The notes: a model not told the origin generated them from the letters alone. 28,028 nucleotides of DNA from an uncultured Eubacteriales bacterium (GCA_900539725.1 UQDI01000022.1:1-28028); one strand, 5' to 3'; shown: positions 1-7,802, counted from the stretch's first letter. Numbers and translations are program-made.

Positions 1-12
1 TTTTATCAAAAA

Positions 13-47
13 AATATCTATTGAGGTTTTACTCCCCAATAGATATT
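13..47 (-). terminator. Hairpin with T tract on the minus strand
   Basis: AATATCTATTG (13-23) is perfectly complementary to CAATAGATATT (37-47) across a 13-base loop. On the minus strand the stem is followed by a run of seven T (the A run at 8-14 read in reverse), as in an intrinsic terminator. On the plus strand no T run follows. The stem is AT-rich and therefore weak. It could end a leftward transcript coming out of the repeat region, or be a bidirectional element of the gene left of the window. Confidence 0.4.
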
Positions 48-203
48 ATACAGCCTGTATTAGATGAGTATGTAAAATGAATGGTCAATAACGATTAATC
101 AGTGTTGAGTGGGGTTAAGGAGTGTTGTGTAGGTAGGAATAAATAATAAAGAATAAGTAATAAAGAATAAGTATATAATTGTGTAATAAGTATTGAATAG
201 TGT

Positions 204-238
204 GTAATGAGTAGTGAGTAGTGAGTAATGGGTAATGT
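204..238. repeat. Degenerate heptamer repeats
   Basis: Five consecutive 7-base units can be read here: GTAATGA, GTAGTGA, GTAGTGA, GTAATGG, GTAATGT. They have the same 7-bp period as the large array downstream but have diverged in sequence. Just upstream, around 143-172, a GAATAAGTAATAAA-type unit occurs about twice. These look like decayed relatives of the main array. Confidence 0.6.
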
Positions 239-295
239 AAATTACAATTAGAATTGAAAATTAAAATAGAAATGAATATTAAGAGATGAAAAATA

Positions 296-463
296 AATAA
301 TGAATAATGAGCAATGAACAATGAATAATGAATAATGAACAATGAATAATGAATAATGAACAATGAATAATGAATAATGAACAATGAATAATGAATAATG
401 AACAATGAATAATGAACAATGAATAATGAATAATGAACAATTAACAATTAACAATTAACAATG
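296..463. repeat. Tandem heptamer array, 24 units of 7 bp
   Basis: From 296 to 463 the sequence is an unbroken run of 24 heptamers: 13 AATAATG, 7 AACAATG, 1 AGCAATG (310-316) and 3 AACAATT (436-456). From 317 to 400 the units follow a strict higher-order pattern, AACAATG-AATAATG-AATAATG, giving four perfect 21-bp superunits. The right end drifts to AACAATT. There are no spacers, so this is a simple tandem array and not a CRISPR. Slipped-strand copying with 21-bp steps would explain the higher-order order. No function can be assigned from the sequence. Confidence 0.95.
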
Positions 464-511
464 AATGTGAAATAATGAATAAGGTTTACTTAGCTACGAT
501 ATTGAGTGAAT

Positions 512-538
512 ATATAAAAATATAAAATCAATTATAAT
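512..538 (+). promoter_or_regulatory. Weak promoter candidate upstream of first gene
   Basis: TATAAT at 533-538 is preceded by TTGAGT at 512-517, with a spacer of only 15 bases. Transcription would start near 545 and give a leader of about 70 bases before the AAAGGAGG ribosome binding site. The short spacer and very AT-rich setting make this only a candidate. Confidence 0.3.
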
Positions 539-615
539 TTAAATACTTTATTAATTCTTGTTTAGTTTAACGCGCTTAAGGGTAAATAGAGAGTAAGTAT
601 AAAGGAGGTTTTCTT

Positions 616-1497
616 ATGAAAAGAAAAGTATGTTTATTATTAATATTTTTACTTATGCTTACAAATGCCGCATATGCAGCGGACTTAAAGGTTAGTACAC
701 CAAATGGATACGTATTAAGTGACTCAGAAGTAGAAAGACTAAGCTTAGTCATCAATAACAAGATGAAAGAAGAGAACAACGAAAGAGAAAATTTGGTTGG
801 CTATGTAATACCCGTTTACAATCTTTCAACAGAGTACTTATTTAACAACGCTAACAAGACATTAGAAGATTCCTTTGTCAACAAGGGAAATGCAATTATG
901 ATTATTAAAGATAAAGTTGGTCCATTCATGCAAGCTGGGCTAATAAAGTCAAACAAGGGCCTTATAGTTGAAACATATTCAGACATAAGCGATGGCCTAC
1001 TTGAAGCCATTACACTACTTAAAACAAAAAGCATGACTAATGCAAGATACCTAAGCATAGATCAAACAAGTAAGCCAAGCATAATACTTGCTAATGAAGG
1101 CAAAGTACCTAAGGCGATAGCTATAGATTTATTAAACGATAGAGATAAAAATGATTCAAAACTTGAAGACGCCATACTTGATACAGAGGATGTATATGAA
1201 CAAATCAAGCAAAACAAGATAGCTGACATGGAATTAACAGTTGAAAATCTTAAGAAGGGCGAGCCGTACAAGACTGATCAAGTATCCTTATTTAAGCCAG
1301 TTGAAGTTCAAAAGATTGAAAAGAAGAGCCCAATCAAAATTATAATCATCATACTTATAGTAATACTACTAATACTAGGAACTTACTTCATCTTGATGCA
1401 AAAATCTTCAAAGAAGGCGCCATTTAAGAAGAAAAAATCAAAGAAGACAAAAGATGATTATGACGATATTGATGACGATGGAGATTATTTAGTATAG
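616..1497 (+). CDS. Exported single-TM protein, TPM-domain-like (putative)
   Basis: The start is well supported by AAAGGAGG (601-608) seven bases upstream. The 293-residue product has a signal peptide with a likely AYA|AD cleavage after residue 21, an extracellular region of about 215 residues, a transmembrane helix at about 240-261, and a short cytoplasmic tail that is first strongly basic (about 265-279) and then acidic (DDYDDIDDDGD). Residues 35-115 resemble the TPM (YgcG-type) fold: an LSDSEVERL opening, a V(I/V)PVYNLSTE-like strand, and then a GNAIMIIKDK strand where TPM proteins have a hydrophobic LL(I/V) segment. This assignment is from pattern recall and is tentative. The SdpI-family gene follows after 33 bases and may be co-transcribed. 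The function is not known; a membrane-anchored surface or quality-control protein is the most I would infer. Confidence 0.6.
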   Translation: MKRKVCLLLIFLLMLTNAAYAADLKVSTPNGYVLSDSEVERLSLVINNKMKEENNERENLVGYVIPVYNLSTEYLFNNANKTLEDSFVNKGNAIMIIKDKVGPFMQAGLIKSNKGLIVETYSDISDGLLEAITLLKTKSMTNARYLSIDQTSKPSIILANEGKVPKAIAIDLLNDRDKNDSKLEDAILDTEDVYEQIKQNKIADMELTVENLKKGEPYKTDQVSLFKPVEVQKIEKKSPIKIIIIILIVILLILGTYFILMQKSSKKAPFKKKKSKKTKDDYDDIDDDGDYLV

Positions 1498-1530
1498 AGA
1501 GTCTTTTGTTTATAAAGAAAGGTGATATAA

Positions 1531-1914
1531 TTGTTTAAAGTAATCATGCTTATATCAGTTGCTTTTATTCCACTTTTACTGATAGTAATAGGAAAGATAT
1601 TTGAGAAATATCCGAGCAAAGAGCCAAACATAGCTATAGGCTTTAGAACAAAGCTTTCAATGATGAATAAAGAAACTTGGGACTACGAACAAAGGCTATT
1701 CCCAAAGGCGTGGATAAGCTTAGGAAGAATAATGCTTCCACTTAGCCTCATCATACTTTTCTTACTATATAGCGAGGATACGGACTACACAGGAAACTTA
1801 GCTCTAATACTTATGCTAGTACAAGTAGTTCTGATGCTAGGCTCGATACTTTATGTAAATCTAAAACTAAAAAAGGCTTTCAACAGCGACGGAAGCCGCA
1901 AAGAAATTCAATAA
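1531..1914 (+). CDS. SdpI-family membrane protein
   Basis: A 127-residue membrane protein with a TTG start, placed by the ribosome binding site AAAGGTGAT (1518-1526). It has three predicted transmembrane helices: about residues 1-22, 62-80 and 87-108. Between the first and second lies the segment IAIGFRTKLSMMNKETWDYE, which fits the SdpI C-terminal family signature (G-[YF]-R-T with a downstream S/T-M and conserved W). SdpI itself is the immunity protein against the SdpC toxin of Bacillus subtilis, but most short homologues are uncharacterised membrane proteins, and no SdpABC toxin genes are visible nearby. A bidirectional-looking terminator follows directly. Confidence 0.8.
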   Translation: MFKVIMLISVAFIPLLLIVIGKIFEKYPSKEPNIAIGFRTKLSMMNKETWDYEQRLFPKAWISLGRIMLPLSLIILFLLYSEDTDYTGNLALILMLVQVVLMLGSILYVNLKLKKAFNSDGSRKEIQ

Positions 1915-1919
1915 AATAC

Positions 1920-1948
1920 AAAGGTCAAAGTTTTAACTTTGACCTTTT
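1920..1948 (+). terminator. Intrinsic terminator between convergent genes
   Basis: An 11-bp perfect stem (1920-1930 with 1937-1947, AAAGGTCAAAG/CTTTGACCTTT) encloses the six-base loop TTTTAA and runs into TTTTCTT. It sits 6 bases after the SdpI-family gene and 10 bases before the stop of the minus-strand helicase gene. It probably serves both convergent transcripts, although the T tract is better on the plus strand. Confidence 0.85.
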
Positions 1949-1957
1949 CTTATGGCG

Positions 1958-3766
1958 TTAGCTCTTAATTTCGTTTATAAATGGACTTATATCGTAGTCC
2001 GTGTTGTTTCTTTCCTTAAAAGCAAAGATATATAGATTCTCTCTCGCTCTAGTCATTCCAACGTAGAATATTCTTCTTTCTTCTTCAAGTTCTGCATCAC
2101 TCGCGTTATTTGAGCCAGGTATCTCCTCATCAACTATATCTATCAAAAATACCGTGTCAAACTCAAGTCCCTTAGCGCCGTGTATAGTTGAGAGCACTAC
2201 ATTCGAATCATTTTGGCTATAGATTTTGCTTCTCAAAACATTGAGCCTTAACTTAAGCTCATCCATGCTCTTAGTGTAGAGAGCGATTTGCTTCAAAAAG
2301 TAGAGCATAGTAAGCAGTTTGTTGAAGGATTCACTATTGTCGCGGCCCTTTGTCCTTAAGTAGCCTCTGTAATTCATATCATTTTCAATATAATCAATGA
2401 CATTTGATGGCTTCATTTTTCTTATGGCTTTGAAGTCTTTCATTAATTCAAGAATATAATCTTTCTTGTAGCTTTGAATCGATTCAGACCTATATAAGGT
2501 CTTTAAAACATCGACATCTGTTAAAGTGCTTATCTCACTTATATCTTGCTTCGATAAATAGCCTTTAATCTTGTAGTAAATCTTTCTAAATAGAGCAGCG
2601 TCATTCATATTTTGCGAAAAATTATATATATCAAAGATATCTTCAATAATCCAGTGATTAAAAAACCTTTCCTTTTTATCGTAGGAAGTGAAGTTAATCA
2701 TGTAGCGCTCTAAGTACTCAGCAAGCGGTATCTGAGAGATGTTGTTCCTATACAAGATGGCTACAGTGCCAGTGGCGTCCTTCAAGTACTTTGCTATGTA
2801 GCGGTACTCGTCAAGGTCCTTGTTAAAGAGCTTTACATTGACAGGTGCGCTTCCAGATTTGTGTGCACTTAAGTCTTTAGTGTATCTTAGTTTATTGTTC
2901 TTAATCAGTCTATTTGACGCAGTGATTATGCTGGGCGCAGATCTATAATTTTCGCTAAGTCTATAGATATGGGCGCCTTTATAATGCTTCTCAAAATTCA
3001 GTATTCTCTCAGGGCAAGCACCTCTAAACCTATATATCGATTGGTCGTCATCAGCTACCACAAAGAAGTTATTATCCTTATTTATAAGCTTATCAAGTAT
3101 CATAAACTGAATGGATGAAGTATCTTGGCCCTCGTCAAGAAGGATGTACTCGTACTTATCTTTGAACTTTGAAATTATATGCCTGTCTTTTTCAAGCAAG
3201 TCGTTTGCAATCACAAGCATATCGTCAAAGTCGATAAGCCTCTTTTTCTTCTTATAAGCTTCGAAGTCATCGACCACGACTTTGTATTCAAAAGGCCCGT
3301 CCGCATCAATATAGTCCTCGTTTGTGTTCTTGATGTAGCCAAGTATAGACTGTATCTGATCTAGCTCTTCTTCGCTCGGATAGGTTTTTAGCTTATCCAT
3401 ATATATCTTTCTAAGTATATTTCTCGATTTTGGTGCATTTTCAACGTCAAGCAAGTTGTATTTAATTTTTTTGTATCGCTCGTACTCTCTGATTATCTTG
3501 TAGGATAGGGCATGTATAGTCAAGACGCCAACTTCCTTTGCATAGTTTTCATCAAGCGCCTCAAGTATCCTTTTTTGCATATCAAGCTGCTGGGACTTGG
3601 CAAATGTTATAGCGAGTATCTTATATGGGCTTACGCCTTTATCTTCAATAAGATGCTTTATACGATTAACTATAACAGTCGTTTTACCAGAGCCGGGCAC
3701 AGCAAGAACAAGTGCAGGACCCTTGTCATGCCTCGATGCTTCGAGCTGATTTGGATTTAGTTTCAT
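1958..3766 (-). CDS. UvrD/PcrA-type SF1 DNA helicase
   Basis: ATP-dependent 3'-5' DNA helicase of superfamily 1A, acting in DNA repair or replication-fork maintenance. The open frame extends upstream to 3820, but the ATG at 3766 is preferred: it is preceded by GGTGATGAA and begins with MKLNPNQLEA, the usual Q-motif opening. That gives 602 residues. Visible motifs are Walker A VPGSGKTT (about 23-30), Walker B LLDEGQD with D211/E212, motif III VVADDDQSIYRFRGA, motif IV LSENYRS, motif V STIHGAKGLEFD, and motif VI ERRIFYVGMTRAREN near the C terminus. It is shorter than classical PcrA/UvrD (about 720-740 residues) and ends soon after motif VI, so it lacks the usual C-terminal extension that docks RNA polymerase. 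It is the only minus-strand gene in the window. I do not assign pcrA, because a second longer paralogue may exist elsewhere. Confidence 0.92.
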   Translation of the reverse strand: MKLNPNQLEASRHDKGPALVLAVPGSGKTTVIVNRIKHLIEDKGVSPYKILAITFAKSQQLDMQKRILEALDENYAKEVGVLTIHALSYKIIREYERYKKIKYNLLDVENAPKSRNILRKIYMDKLKTYPSEEELDQIQSILGYIKNTNEDYIDADGPFEYKVVVDDFEAYKKKKRLIDFDDMLVIANDLLEKDRHIISKFKDKYEYILLDEGQDTSSIQFMILDKLINKDNNFFVVADDDQSIYRFRGACPERILNFEKHYKGAHIYRLSENYRSAPSIITASNRLIKNNKLRYTKDLSAHKSGSAPVNVKLFNKDLDEYRYIAKYLKDATGTVAILYRNNISQIPLAEYLERYMINFTSYDKKERFFNHWIIEDIFDIYNFSQNMNDAALFRKIYYKIKGYLSKQDISEISTLTDVDVLKTLYRSESIQSYKKDYILELMKDFKAIRKMKPSNVIDYIENDMNYRGYLRTKGRDNSESFNKLLTMLYFLKQIALYTKSMDELKLRLNVLRSKIYSQNDSNVVLSTIHGAKGLEFDTVFLIDIVDEEIPGSNNASDAELEEERRIFYVGMTRARENLYIFAFKERNNTDYDISPFINEIKS

Positions 3767-3813
3767 TTCATCACCACAGATATTATATAACAAAATTAAA
3801 GAAAAATAAAGGT

Positions 3814-3842
3814 TTGCCAAGTAGTTCTACATGTGGTATAAT
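3814..3842 (+). promoter_or_regulatory. Sigma-A-type promoter for nitroreductase-transaldolase-glpX-rho operon
   Basis: TTGCCA (3814-3819), a 17-base spacer and TATAAT (3837-3842) make a near-consensus vegetative promoter. A TG upstream of the -10 adds to the match. Transcription would begin around 3849, about 44 bases before the start codon. It points away from the helicase gene. Confidence 0.85.
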
Positions 3843-3892
3843 ATAGACGTAATTCAATTATTTTACATATTATTCTAAGGGGGAGATATATT

Positions 3893-4696
3893 TTGTTAAT
3901 GAATAACTTTCTAAAATCTAGAAAATCAGTTAGAGATTTTAAGCTTAAGGATCTAAGCGACGACACATTGATTAAAATCAAAGCAATTTGCAGCGAGGTA
4001 TCTAAGGAAGACGGCCAAAATTCTGTAAGCTTCAATATTGTTAAAGATGGTAAGATGGTTTATGAAGCGCTAGACGGCATCGCAGGCTACTCAGGCGTTA
4101 TGATTAAATCACCTCACTACATCGTTATCAACAGAAGCGATGATTCAGCAAAATCAATGATCTTACAAAGCTACTACACAGAAAGCTTAATCACAAAACT
4201 ACACGCACTAGACATCGCAACTTGCTGGGTTGGTCTATTCAACGCGACTGAAGACACTAAGAGAAAAGTTTTTGATATGTACGCAAATAATCTTGACTTT
4301 ATCTTGGCAATAGGCTATGAAAAACCATCGAACCCATTTGACCTTGATATATATTCTGAAAGAAAAGCTGTTGAAGATATCGTTTTTGATGGCAGCTTTG
4401 CGAATAGCATGGACATAGAAATGCTTGAAAACCTTGGTTTAGACGACGTTTTCTACTACGCAAGATTTGCACCATCAACATCAAACCTTCAACCATGGAG
4501 ATTTGTAATCAAAGGAAGCTACGTTTATTTATATATCGACGATAACAATGGAAAACCATCATATGTTGACGCAGGTATCATGATGTACTACTTAAGAAGT
4601 ATGCTACTTATGAGAAATGACAAGAACATGTGGGAACTAGCTGAAGACGAAGAGATCGTTGACGGCTACAGATTGATAGCAAAGATTAGGCTATAG
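3893..4696 (+). CDS. Nitroreductase-family protein (TM1586-like)
   Basis: A 267-residue predicted FMN-dependent oxidoreductase. The N terminus (FLKSRKSVRDFKLKDL) and the motif FAPSTSNLQPWRFVI near residue 200 are typical of nitroreductase-like proteins. The overall shape, two half-domains in one chain, matches the TM1586-type putative nitroreductases, which fold as a pseudo-dimer. The substrate is unknown. I place the start at TTG 3893 because AAGGGGGAG (3877-3885) lies seven bases upstream. An in-frame ATG at 3899 would be 13 bases from the ribosome binding site. It is the first gene after the 3814 promoter, with the transaldolase start 8 bases beyond its stop. Confidence 0.78.
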   Translation: MLMNNFLKSRKSVRDFKLKDLSDDTLIKIKAICSEVSKEDGQNSVSFNIVKDGKMVYEALDGIAGYSGVMIKSPHYIVINRSDDSAKSMILQSYYTESLITKLHALDIATCWVGLFNATEDTKRKVFDMYANNLDFILAIGYEKPSNPFDLDIYSERKAVEDIVFDGSFANSMDIEMLENLGLDDVFYYARFAPSTSNLQPWRFVIKGSYVYLYIDDNNGKPSYVDAGIMMYYLRSMLLMRNDKNMWELAEDEEIVDGYRLIAKIRL

Positions 4697-4704
4697 GAGG
4701 TCAT

Positions 4705-5346
4705 ATGAAATTATTTATTGATACAGCTAATGTTGACGAAATTAGAGAGATTGCTGAATGGGGAGTGGTTGATGGAGTTACTACAAACCCAAGCCTTATC
4801 GCTAAAGAAAAAAGAGATTTTAAGGAAGTTGTTACTGAAATCACTGGCATTGTAGATGGACCTATATCTGCAGAAGTTGTTTCACTTAAACATGATGAAA
4901 TGATTGAAGAAGCAAAGGAACTTGCTAAGATACACAAAAACATCATTATCAAAGTGCCAATGACAGAAGAAGGACTTATAGCTGTTAAAGAATTACACGC
5001 TATGGGCATAAAGACTAACGTAACACTTGTATTTACATCAACACAAGCACTTTTAGCTGCAAAGGCTGGAGCTAGCTATGTGAGCCCATTCTTAGGAAGA
5101 CTTGATGATATATCAACAAACGGACTTAATTTAATCGAAGAAATTATGGATATCTTCAATAATTACGACTATGACACTGAAGTTATAGCTGCATCTATTA
5201 GACATCCAATGCATGTAGTTGAATGCGCTAGACTAGGCTGTGACATAGCTACAGTGCCATATAAGGTGTTTAAACAAATGCTACATCACCCATTAACAGA
5301 TAGTGGTATAGAAAGATTTTTGAAAGATTGGGAAAGCGTTAAATAG
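4705..5346 (+). CDS. talC: Transaldolase, TalC/MipB type
   Basis: Small class I aldolase-fold enzyme of the fructose-6-phosphate aldolase/TalC family (213 residues). An optimal AGGAGG precedes the ATG. Opening LFIDTANVDEI, Asp6, the VTTNPS loop with Asn28, and Schiff-base Lys83 in IIKVPMT are all present. Two positions that separate the activities point to transaldolase: Glu57 (SAEVV) where E. coli FsaA has Gln59, and Phe129 in YVSPFLGRLDD where FsaA has Tyr131 and transaldolase B has Phe178. The enzyme would therefore move a dihydroxyacetone unit between sugar phosphates in the non-oxidative pentose phosphate pathway and not cleave fructose-6-phosphate. It is co-transcribed with glpX, 9 bases downstream, consistent with sugar-phosphate recycling. 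Confidence 0.92.
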   Translation: MKLFIDTANVDEIREIAEWGVVDGVTTNPSLIAKEKRDFKEVVTEITGIVDGPISAEVVSLKHDEMIEEAKELAKIHKNIIIKVPMTEEGLIAVKELHAMGIKTNVTLVFTSTQALLAAKAGASYVSPFLGRLDDISTNGLNLIEEIMDIFNNYDYDTEVIAASIRHPMHVVECARLGCDIATVPYKVFKQMLHHPLTDSGIERFLKDWESVK

Positions 5347-5355
5347 GAGAGAAGT

Positions 5356-6324
5356 ATGGATAGAAATTTAGTAATGAATTTAGCCAGAGTTACAGAAGCG
5401 GCTGCACTAAAGTCTGCTCCTTGGCTTGGTAGAGGAGAAAAGAACGCCGCTGATGGCGCTGCAGTTGAAGCAATGAGAAGAATGTTCGATACTGTTGACA
5501 TCGACGGAACTGTAGTTATAGGTGAGGGCGAGATCGACGAAGCACCTATGCTATATATAGGCGAAAAGATTGGTGATCGTAAGGATGGAGCGCTTAAGGT
5601 CGACATCGCAGTTGACCCACTAGATGGAACGAACTCCATTGCCAATGGTATGCCAAACGCGATATCAGTAGTTGCTGTAGCACCAGCAGGCTGCTTGTTA
5701 CACGCTCCTGATATGTATATGAACAAAATTGCTGTTGGACCTAAGGCTAAAGGCGTTGTTGACATAGAAAAGTCTGTTACAGAAAACTTAAAAGCGGTTG
5801 CTAAGGCCCTTAACAAAGAAGTTAGTGAAACTACTGTAGTTATGCTAAACAGACCAAGACACGACGCTATAGTTAAAGAGCTTAGGGACAATGGCGCTAG
5901 AATTAAATTTATAAACGACGGCGACGTTATCGCTGCTATACAAACTTGCTTTGAAGACACTAACGTTGATATGCTTCTTGGTAGCGGCGGTGCACCTGAA
6001 GGCGTTTTAGCTGCAGCAGCACTTAAGTGCATGGGCGGCGAAATGCAAGGTAAACTTTTACCAAAGGATGAGAAAGAAAAAGAAAGATGCATCAAGATGG
6101 GCATAAATCCAGACAAGATACTTCATCTTGATGACCTTGTTAAAGGTAATGAAATCGCTTTCTCCGCAACAGGCGTATCTCACGGCGAACTTCTTGATGG
6201 TGTTAAATTTATTAAGAAAAACGTTTGCGAGACAGAAACACTAGTACTAAGAGCTGAAACTGGCACAATTAGATTCATCAAAGCAACTCATATACTAGAC
6301 AAAAAGCCGGAGTATGCTAAATGA
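5356..6324 (+). CDS. glpX: Class II fructose-1,6-bisphosphatase GlpX
   Basis: Mn-dependent phosphatase that converts fructose-1,6-bisphosphate to fructose-6-phosphate in gluconeogenesis. The 322 residues match GlpX throughout: Asp33 in AADGAAVEAM, the GEGEIDEAP metal motif (about 56-64), VDPLDGTNSIANG with Asp87 and Asp90, and the GGAPEGVLAAAALKCMGG segment in the second half. The start has an AGGAGAG ribosome binding site at about 5346. The stop overlaps the rho start as ATGA, so the two are translationally coupled. The glpX-rho pairing is common in clostridia. Confidence 0.96.
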   Translation: MDRNLVMNLARVTEAAALKSAPWLGRGEKNAADGAAVEAMRRMFDTVDIDGTVVIGEGEIDEAPMLYIGEKIGDRKDGALKVDIAVDPLDGTNSIANGMPNAISVVAVAPAGCLLHAPDMYMNKIAVGPKAKGVVDIEKSVTENLKAVAKALNKEVSETTVVMLNRPRHDAIVKELRDNGARIKFINDGDVIAAIQTCFEDTNVDMLLGSGGAPEGVLAAAALKCMGGEMQGKLLPKDEKEKERCIKMGINPDKILHLDDLVKGNEIAFSATGVSHGELLDGVKFIKKNVCETETLVLRAETGTIRFIKATHILDKKPEYAK

Positions 6325-7760
6325 TTGTAGATAATCACTTAGATGATTATAAACTAGTAGAGCTACAAAATTTTGCGAAAAACTACGGGCTTAAAAACTT
6401 TACTAAGTATAAAAAGCTTGAGCTTATTGAATATATTCTTAAGAGCATCCGCGCGAATCACGATGAGGATGCTTTTAAGTCGTGTAAGAGCTTAGATGAT
6501 TTTCTTCATATGGTTAATGGGGACAGTAGTAATGCCAAAAACCATATGACAAATGAAAGACATGAATTAAACGAGGCAAATGGTGAAGGAAAAAGTACAA
6601 AGACTAGTTCGAGCTCTATAGATGGACTTGAAACTGTTGAAGTAAGCGGCATCTTAGAGATACTTCCTGATGGTTTTGGCTTTTTAAGGAGAGAAAATTA
6701 TTCTCAAAGCGACAATGATTATTATCTGTCACCAACATATATAAAGAAGTTCCTTTTAAGACAAGGTGATGAAATCACTGGTAAGGTTAGAAAAAAAGAC
6801 GAGGCAAGCGAAGAAAACTCGAAAAACGCTATAGTCTACATCAACAAAGTTAACGGCGACAGCATAGACACATGTTTTAAGAGAGCTGACTTTGATGACT
6901 TAGTTCCCGAGTATCCAGATGAGCTAATTAAGCTAGAGACGACAAAGGATGAACTATCGACAAGGTTCATTGATCTAATCTCACCCATAGGCAAGGGTCA
7001 AAGAGGCCTTATCGTTGCCCCACCAAAGGCGGGTAAAACGACTCTTATAAAAAAGATAGCTAACGCCATCAACATAAATCATCCAGAGATAGAACTTATA
7101 GTCTTATTAATTGATGAAAGACCGGAAGAAGTTACTGATCTTAAGAGATCAATCAAGGGCGATGTGATTTACTCGACTTTTGATGAAGACCTTGAGAATC
7201 ACATAAAGGTATCGCAAATGACGCTTGAGAGGGCGAAGAGACTTGTTGAGCACAAGAAGGATGTAGTAATACTTCTTGATAGCATCACAAGACTTGCAAG
7301 AGCATATAACATGATGATAACGCCAACTGGTAGGTCGCTATCGGGCGGTTTAGATCCAGGCGCGCTATTTGGGCCAAAGAAATTCTTTGGAGCGGCAAGA
7401 AACTTCAAGGACAAGGGAAGTCTAAGTATACTAGCAACTGCACTTATCGACACTGGCTCTAGGATGGATCAAGTTATATACGAAGAGTTTAAAGGCACTG
7501 GCAACATGGAGCTCTACCTTGATAGGGACCTATCGAACATGAGGCTATTCCCAGCTATTGACATATTAAACTCAGGTACGAGGAAGGATGAACTGCTTCT
7601 AGACGAAAAGACTTTGAACATACAAAGGAAGTTTAGAGTGATGATGACTAAGAACGGTAATGAATACGCTGTTGAATACCTTCGCAAGTTTATGATGAAT
7701 ACTAGATCTAATAAGGAGCTTATTGACAGTTTAGATAAAGCTCTCGTTAAGAACGATTAA
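6321..7760 (+). CDS. rho: Transcription termination factor Rho
   Basis: Hexameric RNA-dependent ATPase that terminates transcription. Domains in order: N-terminal Rho_N helical domain (about 5-45), an Asn/Ser-rich linker (about 60-105) that accounts for much of the extra length over the 419-residue E. coli protein, a cold-shock RNA-binding domain (SGILEILPDGFGFLRR onward), and the RecA-like ATPase. Walker A is APPKAGKTT (233-241), Walker B is VVILLDSITRLARAY, and the Q-loop/R-loop region contains GGLDPGALFGPKKFFGAARN. All key residues appear intact, so Rho-dependent termination should operate in this organism. The start overlaps the glpX stop by four bases. No rpmE follows, although that gene often sits downstream of rho in related bacteria. 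Confidence 0.97.
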   Translation: MIVDNHLDDYKLVELQNFAKNYGLKNFTKYKKLELIEYILKSIRANHDEDAFKSCKSLDDFLHMVNGDSSNAKNHMTNERHELNEANGEGKSTKTSSSSIDGLETVEVSGILEILPDGFGFLRRENYSQSDNDYYLSPTYIKKFLLRQGDEITGKVRKKDEASEENSKNAIVYINKVNGDSIDTCFKRADFDDLVPEYPDELIKLETTKDELSTRFIDLISPIGKGQRGLIVAPPKAGKTTLIKKIANAININHPEIELIVLLIDERPEEVTDLKRSIKGDVIYSTFDEDLENHIKVSQMTLERAKRLVEHKKDVVILLDSITRLARAYNMMITPTGRSLSGGLDPGALFGPKKFFGAARNFKDKGSLSILATALIDTGSRMDQVIYEEFKGTGNMELYLDRDLSNMRLFPAIDILNSGTRKDELLLDEKTLNIQRKFRVMMTKNGNEYAVEYLRKFMMNTRSNKELIDSLDKALVKND

Positions 7761-7773
7761 TTTTATAAAAGAC

Positions 7774-7802
7774 TTGTAAATAGTCTTCTTATATGATATA
7801 AT
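7774..7802 (+). promoter_or_regulatory. Sigma-A-type promoter of rimP-nusA-infB operon
   Basis: TTGTAA (7774-7779), an exact 17-base spacer and TATAAT (7797-7802). Transcription should start near 7809, leaving a leader of about 60 bases that contains the hairpin at 7827-7846. Confidence 0.85.

Larger units (their letters stand above)
1..615. other. AT-rich intergenic region without credible genes
   Basis: This stretch of about 600 bases carries no gene I can support. It holds a perfect 11-bp inverted repeat near the left edge (13-47), degenerate short repeats (about 143-172 and 204-238), a regular 24-copy heptamer array (296-463), a weak promoter candidate, and the ribosome binding site of the first gene. 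The minus strand is open in two frames across the heptamer array. That follows from the repeat itself: 7-bp units cycle through all three frames every 21 bp and contain no stop on that strand. The resulting peptides are periodic 7-residue repeats and look like shadows, not genes. Confidence 0.85.

Noticed and set aside
115..454. Two overlapping minus-strand open frames with YSLFIIH-type periodic peptides
   Set aside because: They are the translation of the 7-bp tandem array in two frames, with 7-residue periodicity and no ribosome binding site or family match.
296..463. Possible CRISPR array
   Set aside because: Units are contiguous 7-mers without spacers, and no cas genes are nearby.
3782..3810. 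Minus-strand promoter for the helicase gene with TATAAT at 3782-3787
   Set aside because: The -35 region (TTTATT) is poor, and the transcript would start only about 10 bases before the ATG, cutting into the ribosome binding site.
5286..6116. Long minus-strand open frame opposite glpX
   Set aside because: Ser/Leu/Pro-rich shadow of a well-supported plus-strand gene, with no motif or ribosome binding site.
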